Source: PGYU01 sp964637845
GTDB lineage: Bacteria; Bacteroidota; Ignavibacteria; Kapaibacteriales; UBA2268
Reading direction: 5' to 3'
Assembly (NCBI GenBank): GCA_964637845.1
Contig: CAZWXI010000002.1
Span: forward strand, 1-64,000
Length of the DNA: 64,000 nucleotides
Positions within the stretch are counted from its first letter, which is position 1, and every line of letters starts with the position of its first letter. Positions 37,414 to 47,370 of this stretch are shown one piece after another. The position numbers and the translations under genes were made by a program. The notes below the pieces were generated by a model. It was not told where the DNA came from and ran no database searches. It saw only the letters and a list, made by a program, of their open reading frames with translations.

Positions 37414-38562
37414 ATGAAAGCATTAATTACGGGAATTACGGGGCAAGATGGTTCCTATTTAGCAGAATACTTGCTCTCAAAAGGGTATGAAGTTCACGGA
37501 ATTATCCGTAGAGCAAGTACATTCAACACTCACAGGATTGACCATATATATACTGACCCTCACGAAATTCAGCCCAAACTATACCTACATTACGGTGATT
37601 TATCTGACTCAGGCATCATTAATCATGTTATCAACAATACCAAACCTGATGAAATATATCACTTCGGAGCTCAAAGCCATGTTCGAGTTTCATTTGATAT
37701 GCCCGAATATACAGCCGATATAACTGGATTAGGAACCTTAAGACTTTTAGAAGCAATCCGAAATTCCGACAAAAAAATTAAGTTCTATCAAGCATCATCA
37801 TCTGAACTCTTTGGAGCGGCTCTACCACCTCAGAGTGAAAATACCATTTTTATACCACAATCTCCCTATGCTGCCGCAAAACTATACGCCTATTGGATTA
37901 CTGATAATTACCGTTCAGCTTACAATTTATTTGCTTGCAACGGAATATTGTTTAATCATGAAAGCCCCCGCCGAGGAGAGACTTTTGTGACTCGCAAAAT
38001 CTCGCGAGCAGTTAGTTCGATTCTAGCAGGAAAACAAAAGAAATTTTATCTCGGCAACCTCGATTCAAGGCGAGACTGGGGTTTTGCTCCCGAATTTATA
38101 ATGATGACTTGGCTTATGTTACAACTTGATACTCCCGAAGATTTCGTAGTCGGTACGGGAGAGAGCCACTCAGTTCGGGATTTCGTTGAAAAAACTTTCG
38201 ATTATTGTGGAGTAGAAATCGAATGGCGCGGAGAAGGCATAAATGAAAAAGCAATTATAAAAAGCCACGTTTCAAAATGGAATTCTATCAAAATTGGAGA
38301 TATTATGATTGAAATTGACCCGAAATATTTCAGACCAACCGAGGTTCATCATTTACTTGCTGATATTTCTAAAGCAAAAAAAATACTAAATTGGCAACCA
38401 AAAGTTAAATTCAACGAAATTGTAAAAATAATGCTCGACCACGACCTTCTGCAAAACGGCTTAGAACCTATAGGTGATGGAGCAAAAATCATGGCAGAGA
38501 ACAATTTATTTTGGACTAAAAGCACATTTCCTACAACTTCACTTGCTCTCGATGAAAGATAA
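37414..38562 (+). CDS. gmd: GDP-mannose 4,6-dehydratase
   Basis: ATG 37414 is preferred to the TTG directly before it. The product is an extended SDR enzyme making GDP-4-keto-6-deoxymannose, the first step to GDP-L-fucose. It shows GITGQDGSYLAEYLL for NADP binding, YPxHYGDLSD-like YLHYGDLSDS, HFGAQSHV, SSSELFG, the catalytic YAAAK, and the family hallmark FNHESPRRGETFVTRK. Its 3' end overlaps the next gene by 11 bases, so the two GDP-fucose enzymes are translationally coupled. The sugar likely feeds surface polysaccharide or glycoprotein synthesis. Confidence 0.95.
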   Translation: MKALITGITGQDGSYLAEYLLSKGYEVHGIIRRASTFNTHRIDHIYTDPHEIQPKLYLHYGDLSDSGIINHVINNTKPDEIYHFGAQSHVRVSFDMPEYTADITGLGTLRLLEAIRNSDKKIKFYQASSSELFGAALPPQSENTIFIPQSPYAAAKLYAYWITDNYRSAYNLFACNGILFNHESPRRGETFVTRKISRAVSSILAGKQKKFYLGNLDSRRDWGFAPEFIMMTWLMLQLDTPEDFVVGTGESHSVRDFVEKTFDYCGVEIEWRGEGINEKAIIKSHVSKWNSIKIGDIMIEIDPKYFRPTEVHHLLADISKAKKILNWQPKVKFNEIVKIMLDHDLLQNGLEPIGDGAKIMAENNLFWTKSTFPTTSLALDER

Positions 38563-39601
38563 AAACAGCAAAATATTTGTTGCGGGAAGCACTGGAATGG
38601 TCGGCTCCGAATTATTAAAGCAACTGAACAGCGGGGATTACCGCAAAATTACCGGACAGAGTTTTCAGCAGTTGGACCTCCGAAATCAATCGGCAACAAA
38701 TCAATATTTCTCAGCTACCAAACCTGAATATGTTTTTCTAACTGCCGCAAAAGTTGGAGGCATACTAGCCAACAACACATACAAAGCAGAGTTTATCTAT
38801 GATAATCTTATGATTGCTGCCAATGTCATCAATGCCTCAAAAGAATTTGGCATCAATAAATTGCTTAATCTTGGTTCTTCGTGCATATATCCAAAATTTG
38901 CACCGCAACCCATAAAAGAAGAACACTTGCTGACAGGGATGCTTGAACCCACAAATGAACCATACGCCATAGCAAAAATTTCGGCTATTAAACTTTGTAG
39001 ATATTATAACGAACAATACGGTACTGACTTTATTTCGGTTATACCCACTAATCTTTACGGACCAAACGATAATTTCGACCTTAAAAAATCTCACGTTCTG
39101 CCCGCTTTATTGAGAAAAATGCTTCTTGCAAATGCAATAAAACAAGGTAACGATTCCTTCCTTTTATCGGATGTTAACAAACATCCTCTCAATAGTAACT
39201 CTAAACTGAACACGATTGATGAAATTATTATTGAATTAAAACAGTTTGGTGTTTCGGGCGAACAAGTAGAAATTTGGGGAAGTGGAAATGCTCTCAGAGA
39301 ATTTATGCATGTCAGTGATCTAGCATCTGCATGCATATATCTAATGCAACATTTTTCTTATTCAGAAATCGGAGAATTCATTAATATAGGAACAGGCGAG
39401 GAAATTTCAATAAAAGAACTTTCTTATTTAGTTAAAGACATTGTCGGATTCAAAGGTCAATTAATATTCGATGCCACTAAACCTGACGGTACACCTCGTA
39501 AATTGCTCGATTGCAGCAAGCTCCACTCTATGGGTTGGAAAAGCAAAATTTCTCTTCATGACGGAATAACAGAGTTGAAAAATGATTATTTAAGTTTGTA
39601 A
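38552..39601 (+). CDS. fcl: GDP-L-fucose synthase
   Basis: The start at ATG 38552 (MKDKNSKIFVAGSTGMVG) places the NADP-binding glycine motif at the N-terminus; the longer frame to 38474 only reads through gmd. Motifs include FLTAAKVGGI, LGSSCIYP and the catalytic YAIAK. At 349 residues it is longer than the E. coli enzyme, through an insertion around residues 180-235 like that in Bacteroides homologues. It epimerises and reduces the Gmd product to GDP-L-fucose. It is also known as wcaG. Confidence 0.93.
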   Translation: MKDKNSKIFVAGSTGMVGSELLKQLNSGDYRKITGQSFQQLDLRNQSATNQYFSATKPEYVFLTAAKVGGILANNTYKAEFIYDNLMIAANVINASKEFGINKLLNLGSSCIYPKFAPQPIKEEHLLTGMLEPTNEPYAIAKISAIKLCRYYNEQYGTDFISVIPTNLYGPNDNFDLKKSHVLPALLRKMLLANAIKQGNDSFLLSDVNKHPLNSNSKLNTIDEIIIELKQFGVSGEQVEIWGSGNALREFMHVSDLASACIYLMQHFSYSEIGEFINIGTGEEISIKELSYLVKDIVGFKGQLIFDATKPDGTPRKLLDCSKLHSMGWKSKISLHDGITELKNDYLSL

Positions 39602-39664
39602 CTTTTTTTTACTTTTATGTGTTTTAGTTAATTATAACTTAACAAATTTAGGAGATTTTCTTTA

Positions 39665-42600
39665 ATGCCTGCCTTTTTTAAAATACTTGCCACGCCGTTT
39701 ATTTGGCTTTGTTCATTAGCTTTATCTTCCGGTGCTCCATCACCATTACCAATTGCTTCAACGCCACTTAATGAGTTTAATCCGCTATCGTCTGCCTTAA
39801 ACCCAAAACCTATTGACCAGAAATATTACATGCCTTATAGTTTGCATATAAAAACAAAATTTCATCTTGGTGAATTTACAATGCAGAAAGACATGGAATC
39901 CTTGCTCGGATATGATATCATGCAATTAATAGGCGATTTCAAAATAGATGCACCATTTGCACAATATGTCTATAGCGACCTACTATCCATTGACCATTTT
40001 GGAGTTTCCCGCATATATGAATTACATTATTCGGGTACAATAAATCCCTTTTTGATTTGTGAAATGCTGAAACAAAATCCTTATATCGAAAGTGTTGACC
40101 CGATTTTTATTCGCTATCAAGATGAGTTTATCCCCAATGACCCGCGGTTAAGCGAGCAGTATGCCATGACAGTTATGAAAGCAACTCAAGCATGGTCAAT
40201 TTCCAAGGGCTCGGATAAAGTGATTATTGCTATAGTGGATTCCGGTACGGATTGGCAACATACAGACTTGTCCGCTAATATTTGGATAAATCCAGGAGAA
40301 ATTCCGGGAAACGGAATTGATGATGACGGTAACGGTAAAATTGACGACATTTATGGATGGGATTTCATCGGTAACATTACAACTCAAGAGTACTTTCAAG
40401 GTGTTTTTAAGGAAAACAACGACCCTAAAAATCCTAACAATAATCACGGAACATTATCGGCTGGTTGTGCTTCAGCAGTTACAAATAACGGTATTGGAAT
40501 TGCATCGTTGGGCTATTCTGCAAAAATCATGTCCATAAAATGTTCAGCCGATAATCCTCAATTAAGAGGCATCTTGCGTGGCTATCAGGCAATTTTATAT
40601 GCCGCAGCTTCGGGTGCGCATATCATAAACTGCAGTTGGGGTGGTCCGGGTAGAAGTTCGGCTGAGCAGGATATTATAAACCAAGTTACGGCTATGGGGG
40701 TGCTTGTTGTGGCATCAGCAGGTAATGACGCTTCAAACAATGACATTCTTGACTACTATCCCTGTAATTATGTAAATGTGTTATCAGTTGGGGCCAGTGC
40801 GTCAAATGATAGACCAGCCAATTTCAGTAACTATGGTCATAACGTTAATGTATTTGCCCCCGGTGCAAGCATATTGTCTACAACATTGAACAACGGATTT
40901 ACTCGTGCTGACGGTACATCATTTTCAGCACCTATTGTAGCCGGACTCGCCTCTCTTGTGAAGTCAATTCACCCCGAATGGTCACCGATGCAAATCGCTC
41001 GTCAAATTCGTAGCACGTCAGATAATATTCTTTCTCTTCAAAATCCTGTACTCAGACCACTTTTCTATGGCAGAGCAAATGCCGAAAAAGCCATAAAGTA
41101 CAATAATCCTGAATTCCCCGATTTAACTGTGCCGGGATTCTATTGCACTTCTTTCAAAGTTAATGGACAAGTTGGAGCTATCATCAATTATGCTCTATCC
41201 AAAGTTGTTTTGAATGTCACGAATTTTCTGTCGCCGGCACAAAATACCAAAATCATACTATCACCCTATCGCGATTTCGTTGATATAAAGACAAATGAAA
41301 TTGAAGCAGGCAATTTTGGCAATTTAGAAACAAAAGAAATTGAAGTTGAATTACAACTAAAAGCTAATACCCCATGGTACGATGGCTTTATTGAATTGCT
41401 GGTTACTTACCAAAGCGGTGATTATGTTGATTATCAACTCATTTCTATTCCGGTACGATTACAATCGGCAAGCAAATACACAGTGACTCAAACATTTAGT
41501 CCCTCTAATTTCATTACTTGGTATGGAGCACATACTCCAAGCAAAAACATCTTTTGGGCAGTTGGAAATGTACCCGGGCAAGGTAGCGTATTTTATAAAG
41601 TTGGCGGACAAACTCGATTTAACTTATTTACAAGCGAACCCGCTTATTGCGTGTATGCTTTTAATGAAAATTTAGCATTTTTCGGAAGCGGGCCAACAAA
41701 CGGAGCAGCAAAAATTTGGCGTACCACAGATGGAGGAGTGGGTTGGGCTTCGGTACCCGTGAACACCATTACACCTTTTGTTAACTCAGTACATTTTTAT
41801 GACAACGATAATGGTATCTTTCTCGGTGACCCTGCATCTAACCTATGGGGTATTGCGGCAACCAACAACGGAGGTTCTGATTGGACAAGACTAACCAGTA
41901 TACCGCCACCTTTGAGCAATGAAACAGGATATGTGGAATCAGTTGCTTATTATGCTAACTCAATTTGGTTTGGTACATCATCGGGGAGAGTGTTCCGTTC
42001 AACTGACAGAGGTCAAATCTGGGAGCTTTCTGATTTACACTTGGGAGGTTCTATCTCAAAAATGGATTTCTTAAACAATAACATCGGTTTTGTTGTTTAT
42101 CAGGAAGTACCAAACGGAACAGCGGGGGACCAATATTTAGCCACTACTAATGACGGTGGCAAGACATGGACAAAGCGTGTATTCAATTTCACCGCTAATC
42201 AGATTTTGCCAATTTCGGTTTATGCGATCCGCGATGCCGACTTATTCGCAATTACCTCTGTAAACGGCTCGGTCTTCATCTCAGGCGATATGGGACTCAC
42301 ATTTAAGCCACAGTTAACAAGACAATCAACAAGTTTGAACGTCGGAACGGGCTTTTCACAAGGTTCTCAAGTAAGATTATGGAGTGCGGGGCGCGTTTCA
42401 GTCGGATTTCTTGATTTCGAAGTTACACCTATAAATATTCGAAAAGAGATTACTGTGGTTAACGAAACACCGGTAAACTTCGGGCGCCTTGATACAAATC
42501 AAAACCTAATTAAACGAATTGACTTCCGAAATGACGGCAATGTACGACTTACGTTCGAATCATTCGACATAATACCCGGACTGAATGTTTCCCCCGATGA

Positions 42601-43039
42601 GTTCAGAATTATCTTCAATCGTCCTACTGAACTTATACCGGGCGAATCCGCAGGTCTTACGGTTCGTTTTCAACCCAAAGTATATGGTTCGAGAAGTGCC
42701 GTATTAATAGTGAAATCGGATTCGGAGCCTGCCGAATTAACTGTTGAATTAGTCGGAGAAGGAACCGACGATATTTCATCTGTTTATGAAGATGCTTCCA
42801 ATTTGATTTATATCAGTCCTAATCCAGCAGGTGAGTTGATTCAAATAATACACAATATCCCTGGTATAAGTGAATTGAAAATTTTTGACCTTTCGGGTAA
42901 GGAAATGTTGAATTATTCTTATCCGGGCGATACTTTGCGTTATGAAATCAATATAACGGAATTACCCGTAGGTGCCTATTACATAGTCATTACAAACAAG
43001 AATGGACAAAAGTATTCTAAGCAATTTATAAAAAATTAA
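39665..43039 (+). CDS. Subtilisin-like (S8) protease with propeller and T9SS sorting domain
   Basis: This 1124-residue secreted protease has a signal-like N-terminus and a propeptide region of about 150 residues. The S8 catalytic domain carries D192 (AIVDSGTDW), H261 (NNNHGTLSAG) and S419 (GTSFSAPIVAGL), with a calcium-loop-like insert GIDDDGNGKIDDIYG. Residues about 620-920 resemble a Ycf48/BNR-type propeller (IWRTTDGGVGW, VFRSTDRGQIWE, LATTNDGGKTW). A HYDIN/ASPM-like Ig domain follows (VNFGRLDTNQN ... ELVGEGTDD), and the end is a T9SS type A sorting domain (YISPNPAGELIQ ... GAYYIVI). It is probably surface-attached or released. It directly precedes the T9SS genes porU and porV. Confidence 0.93.
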   Translation: MPAFFKILATPFIWLCSLALSSGAPSPLPIASTPLNEFNPLSSALNPKPIDQKYYMPYSLHIKTKFHLGEFTMQKDMESLLGYDIMQLIGDFKIDAPFAQYVYSDLLSIDHFGVSRIYELHYSGTINPFLICEMLKQNPYIESVDPIFIRYQDEFIPNDPRLSEQYAMTVMKATQAWSISKGSDKVIIAIVDSGTDWQHTDLSANIWINPGEIPGNGIDDDGNGKIDDIYGWDFIGNITTQEYFQGVFKENNDPKNPNNNHGTLSAGCASAVTNNGIGIASLGYSAKIMSIKCSADNPQLRGILRGYQAILYAAASGAHIINCSWGGPGRSSAEQDIINQVTAMGVLVVASAGNDASNNDILDYYPCNYVNVLSVGASASNDRPANFSNYGHNVNVFAPGASILSTTLNNGFTRADGTSFSAPIVAGLASLVKSIHPEWSPMQIARQIRSTSDNILSLQNPVLRPLFYGRANAEKAIKYNNPEFPDLTVPGFYCTSFKVNGQVGAIINYALSKVVLNVTNFLSPAQNTKIILSPYRDFVDIKTNEIEAGNFGNLETKEIEVELQLKANTPWYDGFIELLVTYQSGDYVDYQLISIPVRLQSASKYTVTQTFSPSNFITWYGAHTPSKNIFWAVGNVPGQGSVFYKVGGQTRFNLFTSEPAYCVYAFNENLAFFGSGPTNGAAKIWRTTDGGVGWASVPVNTITPFVNSVHFYDNDNGIFLGDPASNLWGIAATNNGGSDWTRLTSIPPPLSNETGYVESVAYYANSIWFGTSSGRVFRSTDRGQIWELSDLHLGGSISKMDFLNNNIGFVVYQEVPNGTAGDQYLATTNDGGKTWTKRVFNFTANQILPISVYAIRDADLFAITSVNGSVFISGDMGLTFKPQLTRQSTSLNVGTGFSQGSQVRLWSAGRVSVGFLDFEVTPINIRKEITVVNETPVNFGRLDTNQNLIKRIDFRNDGNVRLTFESFDIIPGLNVSPDEFRIIFNRPTELIPGESAGLTVRFQPKVYGSRSAVLIVKSDSEPAELTVELVGEGTDDISSVYEDASNLIYISPNPAGELIQIIHNIPGISELKIFDLSGKEMLNYSYPGDTLRYEINITELPVGAYYIVITNKNGQKYSKQFIKN

Positions 43040-43044
43040 CTATT

Positions 43045-43121
43045 GATAGTACTATCGCCGGAGTCATTATTTCGTAAATAATAGCATTTATAATGAATCT
43101 AAAATCGTAATACACTCCGGC
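43045..43121. other. Structured intergenic element between the S8 protease and porU
   Basis: A perfect 12-base palindrome (GATAGTACTATC, 43045-43056) abuts a long-range inverted repeat: GCCGGAGT (43057-43064) pairs with ACTCCGGC (43114-43121) across 49 bases. Inside are shorter complementary segments (CATTAT/ATAATG and ATTATTT/AAATAAT). The outer arms are GC-rich in an AT-rich gap. This may be a terminator-like 3' fold or a structured leader of porU. The rest of the 248-base gap (43122-43287) holds nothing else I can identify. Confidence 0.45.
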
Positions 43122-43287
43122 AATGTAAAAAAAATAATTTTGTAGTTAAATTATAATTTGTTAGTTTCGTCATTATCGAAAAAACCAAGGAAGATTATTG
43201 ATTTTTTCTACAGATTTAGTTTGATGTATGAGGATGGTGTAACAAATCGAGAGTTCGATTGTTATTATATTATTTAGCAAACTAATT

Positions 43288-46200
43288 ATGGGAAAAATCA
43301 TGATAGATAAATTTAGAAATATTATTTTCTTACTACTTGGTTGTTTAACCACAGTAGTTCTTCATTCGCAAACCGTCATATTAGATGGCAATAGTGCTTA
43401 TGTAAAATACATTCCGAAGTTGACTACTCAAAAAATTATAACTTCGTCCGCCGGAGATGTATTTCTATATCCTGACTATCATTCAACAGTAGTGAATTCT
43501 CTACAAGAAGGTGAGCCGTTTGTGCAATACCTACCTGTAAATTTCATTGTTCCCGGTCCTGATTTATTCTCAGCCGAACTTATCAAATACTATTATACCG
43601 AAGTCAATGCTTATCGCATTATCCCGTTTGATTACGAAATGATGTCACAACAAAACTTTTCTGATATAGAACTATCAGAACGCTATTTCGAATATAGTTT
43701 CCCCGAAAGATTTTTCGAGATGAATTATTTAGGTATTTCTACTGACCACCATTTAGCTCAATTGAGAGTTTATCCCTACAAAATTGAAAACGGTAGTCTT
43801 TTTATGCTTGACTCTATTGAAATTAAAGTTAATTTTAGACCATATTATGAGCAACAAGGTGCGCCGATTCTCAACACTGTCACTACAGCTGTCAACCTTG
43901 AACAGGCAAGATTTTGGGGGATTAGCACTAAATCTCAAACAAAAGACATACCTAACTTACTTGAAAACGATATCATCCGTGACCTAAGGGAAGTTTCATC
44001 GGGAAATTGGCTCAAAATCAGTCTGAATGAAGAGGGAATATACAGAATAGATGCTTCACAACTGAGTTCTTCGGGTGCGAATATTGCATCAATTAATCCC
44101 GCAACTATTAAACTCTTTGGTAAAGGCGGACGTGAACTTTCTGAGCTTGTAAGCGATGCCCTAAATAATGACTTAGACGAACAAGCTATTTACGTTTTCA
44201 CGAAGCCCGACGGCACACTTGATTATATTGTATTCTATGGCGCTCCTACGGTCGGTTTCGAGAAATTCGGAAGCAGGATTCGGCATTTTAAAAATAATTA
44301 TACAAACGAAACACATTATTTGCTCACATGGGGGGGGAGAAACGGGAAAAGAGCAATATTTGCAAATGATGTTAACAAGGAAATAATTAACCGACCCACA
44401 AATTATGTACACAGAGTATTGTTTGACGAAGATTTATTAAGTCCGTATGTTCCTCCTGCAGGACGGATTTGGTTTGGTCGAACTTTCTTCTCAAATCCGT
44501 TCAATCCGATAATGCTCCACAACCTTGATAGGACAGGAACAATTTTTTATAGATTAGGATTGGCACACAACTCTGATTCCGGGGGAAATTTCAATATTTT
44601 CGAAGGTAGCGAGCAAATTGGTACGTTAAATTTAAGACCAATATCAAGATATATTTTTGCAATCAGAGGTTTTGGTGAATACACGCTACCTGCAAATAAA
44701 ATCGGCAACGACAACCGAAGCATGATAAACCTAAAATATAATAATCCAAATTTAAGTAGCTCCATAGCATATTTTGATTTTTTCGAGATCCACTATCCCC
44801 GCAGTTTTTATGCAATTGACAATGAATTATCCTTTCTTGCTGATACAAATCTAAACGGAGTAACTGAATTTACGATTAATGGATTTTCAGGTCAAACAAT
44901 TTTCGGATTTGAAGTATCAAATCCTGCTAATCCCCAAGCAATTAAAAATACTGCCGTTACAGGTGGTATGTTTAAATTTGTTCAAGAACTCGAAAGAGGA
45001 GACTATAAAAAATACTATATTTCCGCGAAAGTCAAAAGCCCCAAAATATTACCTACCGAACTTGCTAACTTACGCGGTAATAAATACAATGCCGATGTAA
45101 TTGTTCTTACGCATCCCGATTTATTGGCATCAGCCAATGAATTCAAGGATTATCGCGAAAGCACATCAAATTTAAAAATTCAGATAGTGTTAACAAATCA
45201 TGTTTACAACGAGTTTTCATGTGGGGCACCTGATGTGGCGGCTCTTCGAGATTATGTTGCATACGCTTGGCATAATTGGGATGTAAAACCACGTTACCTC
45301 GTATTGTGGGGGGATGGACATTACGATATGAAAAATTTAGCTACTTCAAAAACAAACCATATTCCTGCACACCAGTCCTTTGTGTATTATCTCGAAAGTT
45401 TCGACGAGATCCACAGCGCTTGGTCCTCGGACGATTTTTACGGATTGATTGTTGGTAATGATGATCTATTAGACATCAGTATTGGCAGAATTACAATAGA
45501 AAGTAATGAAGAAGGTAGAACTTTTTTAAATAAATTAAAGCATTACGAGAATAATTCATCTTTAGACCAGTGGCGTACAAATATAATTTTACTTGCCGAT
45601 GATGGTCCAACACAAGGTAAAGCCTACGAAGGTACATTACACACAGGGCAGTCGGAAGTTTTGGCAAACGATGTAATTAATATTTACGGTAAAGACATGC
45701 AGTATGATAAATTGTATCTTGTCGAATACCCTACAGAAAATATTCCCAACGGTCGTCTAAAACCCAAAGTAAATCAGGACTTACTCAGCAAAGTTAACAC
45801 TACGGGTGGATTATTATTGAATTGGGTTGGTCACGGTAATCCGCGGATTTGGGCACATGAGCAAATATTGGAACGAGATGTTACCATACCGCAAATGACC
45901 AATTATGATAAATTGTTTTTCTTGATTGCTGCTACTTGTGATTTCGGTCGATTTGATAATCCCGAAACAAGATCCGGAGCGGAGGAAATGGTTTTGAGTA
46001 GAAGAGGAGCTGCAATTGCATCATTCTCGGCTACCCGAATCGTGTATTCGCAATTTAACGCTGAGCTAGCATATCAGTTATACAGACTCATGTTAAGCCG
46101 AAATTCAGATAATAATGAGTATTATCCCTTAGGAGATATTATTCGATTACTGAAGCAGGATTTCACGGGCGTTAATGACAAAAAATATTTTTTACTTGGC

Positions 46201-47322
46201 GACCCGACGATGAAATTGCTTTTACCCGAAAACCGAGTACATATTGATATTATAAACGGCATAAATTTAAATGAAACAGCTAATGAAACTATCGAAATTC
46301 CTGCTCTGTCAGAAGTCACGATACAAGGTCGTATAACATATCCCGATGGCATTACTCCCAAACATGATTTCAACGGAACAATTCTGATAACACTAAGAGA
46401 CGGCGACATCGAATATCGAATCACGGAATATTTCTTGGGTATTCCGCGGGACCAATTCTATTTCCGGAAACTCGGTCCTGCCTTGAATCGCAGTTCATAT
46501 GTTGTTGAAAACGGCATGTTTACAGCAAATTTTATTATTCCAAAAGACATCAGCTTTAGTCCGAATCGAGGCAGACTTTTTGTTTATGCCTATTCCAATG
46601 ATGGACAATTTGCGAAAGGTTCATACCATAATCTAAGAATCGATGGATATGACGCTACGAGCATCGAAGACCGAGATGGTCCGAAAATTGATTTATATTT
46701 AGATTCGAGGAATTTCATTGCAGGCGATATTGTGACATCAAAACCGAAATTGATTGTTGATTTATTTGACGACTCCGGTATAAACACCACAGGATTGGGT
46801 ATCGGTCATAAAATAGAGGCATGGATTGACAATTCTCCAATTTCGATAGATTTAACAAATAGATTTACTACATCTTTAGTTGATTCGCGTAGTGGAGCTG
46901 CCGAAACTTTTCTTTTCGGTTTAACACCCGGAAGACACACTGTCAGAGTCAGAGCTTGGGATGTTTTCAATAACTTCTCTGTGGCTGAAACCTATTTCTT
47001 TATATCGTCCGCCGGAGACGGTTCGCTTGCAAACATCAAATACAATTATCCCAATCCGTTCTCTGATGACACCAAATTCATAATGAATCACAACATGCCG
47101 CCTCCATTTGAAGCTCGATTAAAAGTTTTTTCTACCGATGGTGTACTCGTTCGTGACATTAAAACGTCTGTAAATACGTATCATACATCTGAAATTACTT
47201 GGGATGGGAAAGATAATTTAGGCAATGCGGTTTCACAAGGTGTGTACATAATTCAGATTGAAATACCAACTGAAAATGGCGATTGGACTATTGTATTATC
47301 CAAAGCCGTAAAATTAAATTAG
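43288..47322 (+). CDS. porU: Type IX secretion sortase PorU (gingipain-like C25 family)
   Basis: This 1344-residue protein has a signal peptide (FRNIIFLLLGCLTTVVLHSQ). A second start at 43300 is possible. The long N-terminal region precedes a C25 cysteine peptidase domain with catalytic H849 (NWVGHGNPRIW) and C884 (IAATCDFGRFDNPE), numbered from 43288. An Ig-like region and a C-terminal domain (YNYPNPFSDDTKFI ... GVYIIQIEI) close it; PorU is known to keep such a domain. In the attachment complex PorU cleaves the C-terminal signals of T9SS cargo and links the cargo to lipid at the cell surface. The neighbouring porV supports sortase rather than a digestive gingipain. Confidence 0.92.
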   Translation: MGKIMIDKFRNIIFLLLGCLTTVVLHSQTVILDGNSAYVKYIPKLTTQKIITSSAGDVFLYPDYHSTVVNSLQEGEPFVQYLPVNFIVPGPDLFSAELIKYYYTEVNAYRIIPFDYEMMSQQNFSDIELSERYFEYSFPERFFEMNYLGISTDHHLAQLRVYPYKIENGSLFMLDSIEIKVNFRPYYEQQGAPILNTVTTAVNLEQARFWGISTKSQTKDIPNLLENDIIRDLREVSSGNWLKISLNEEGIYRIDASQLSSSGANIASINPATIKLFGKGGRELSELVSDALNNDLDEQAIYVFTKPDGTLDYIVFYGAPTVGFEKFGSRIRHFKNNYTNETHYLLTWGGRNGKRAIFANDVNKEIINRPTNYVHRVLFDEDLLSPYVPPAGRIWFGRTFFSNPFNPIMLHNLDRTGTIFYRLGLAHNSDSGGNFNIFEGSEQIGTLNLRPISRYIFAIRGFGEYTLPANKIGNDNRSMINLKYNNPNLSSSIAYFDFFEIHYPRSFYAIDNELSFLADTNLNGVTEFTINGFSGQTIFGFEVSNPANPQAIKNTAVTGGMFKFVQELERGDYKKYYISAKVKSPKILPTELANLRGNKYNADVIVLTHPDLLASANEFKDYRESTSNLKIQIVLTNHVYNEFSCGAPDVAALRDYVAYAWHNWDVKPRYLVLWGDGHYDMKNLATSKTNHIPAHQSFVYYLESFDEIHSAWSSDDFYGLIVGNDDLLDISIGRITIESNEEGRTFLNKLKHYENNSSLDQWRTNIILLADDGPTQGKAYEGTLHTGQSEVLANDVINIYGKDMQYDKLYLVEYPTENIPNGRLKPKVNQDLLSKVNTTGGLLLNWVGHGNPRIWAHEQILERDVTIPQMTNYDKLFFLIAATCDFGRFDNPETRSGAEEMVLSRRGAAIASFSATRIVYSQFNAELAYQLYRLMLSRNSDNNEYYPLGDIIRLLKQDFTGVNDKKYFLLGDPTMKLLLPENRVHIDIINGINLNETANETIEIPALSEVTIQGRITYPDGITPKHDFNGTILITLRDGDIEYRITEYFLGIPRDQFYFRKLGPALNRSSYVVENGMFTANFIIPKDISFSPNRGRLFVYAYSNDGQFAKGSYHNLRIDGYDATSIEDRDGPKIDLYLDSRNFIAGDIVTSKPKLIVDLFDDSGINTTGLGIGHKIEAWIDNSPISIDLTNRFTTSLVDSRSGAAETFLFGLTPGRHTVRVRAWDVFNNFSVAETYFFISSAGDGSLANIKYNYPNPFSDDTKFIMNHNMPPPFEARLKVFSTDGVLVRDIKTSVNTYHTSEITWDGKDNLGNAVSQGVYIIQIEIPTENGDWTIVLSKAVKLN

Positions 47323-47370
47323 ATAATAAAATATTAGAAATATGAATAAAGTTTTTGGAGGTTTAATCTC

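Noticed and set aside
38474..38551. An upstream extension of fcl
   Set aside because: The extra 26 residues read through the 3' end of gmd out of its frame and precede the nucleotide-binding motif without homology.
44330..44337. G8 tract in porU as a phase-variation site
   Set aside because: It is shorter than typical slippage tracts and lies in a machinery gene where switching off is less plausible.
43288..47322. Gingipain-type digestive protease
   Set aside because: The catalytic domain is gingipain-like, but the adjacent porV, the length and the retained C-terminal domain fit the PorU sortase.
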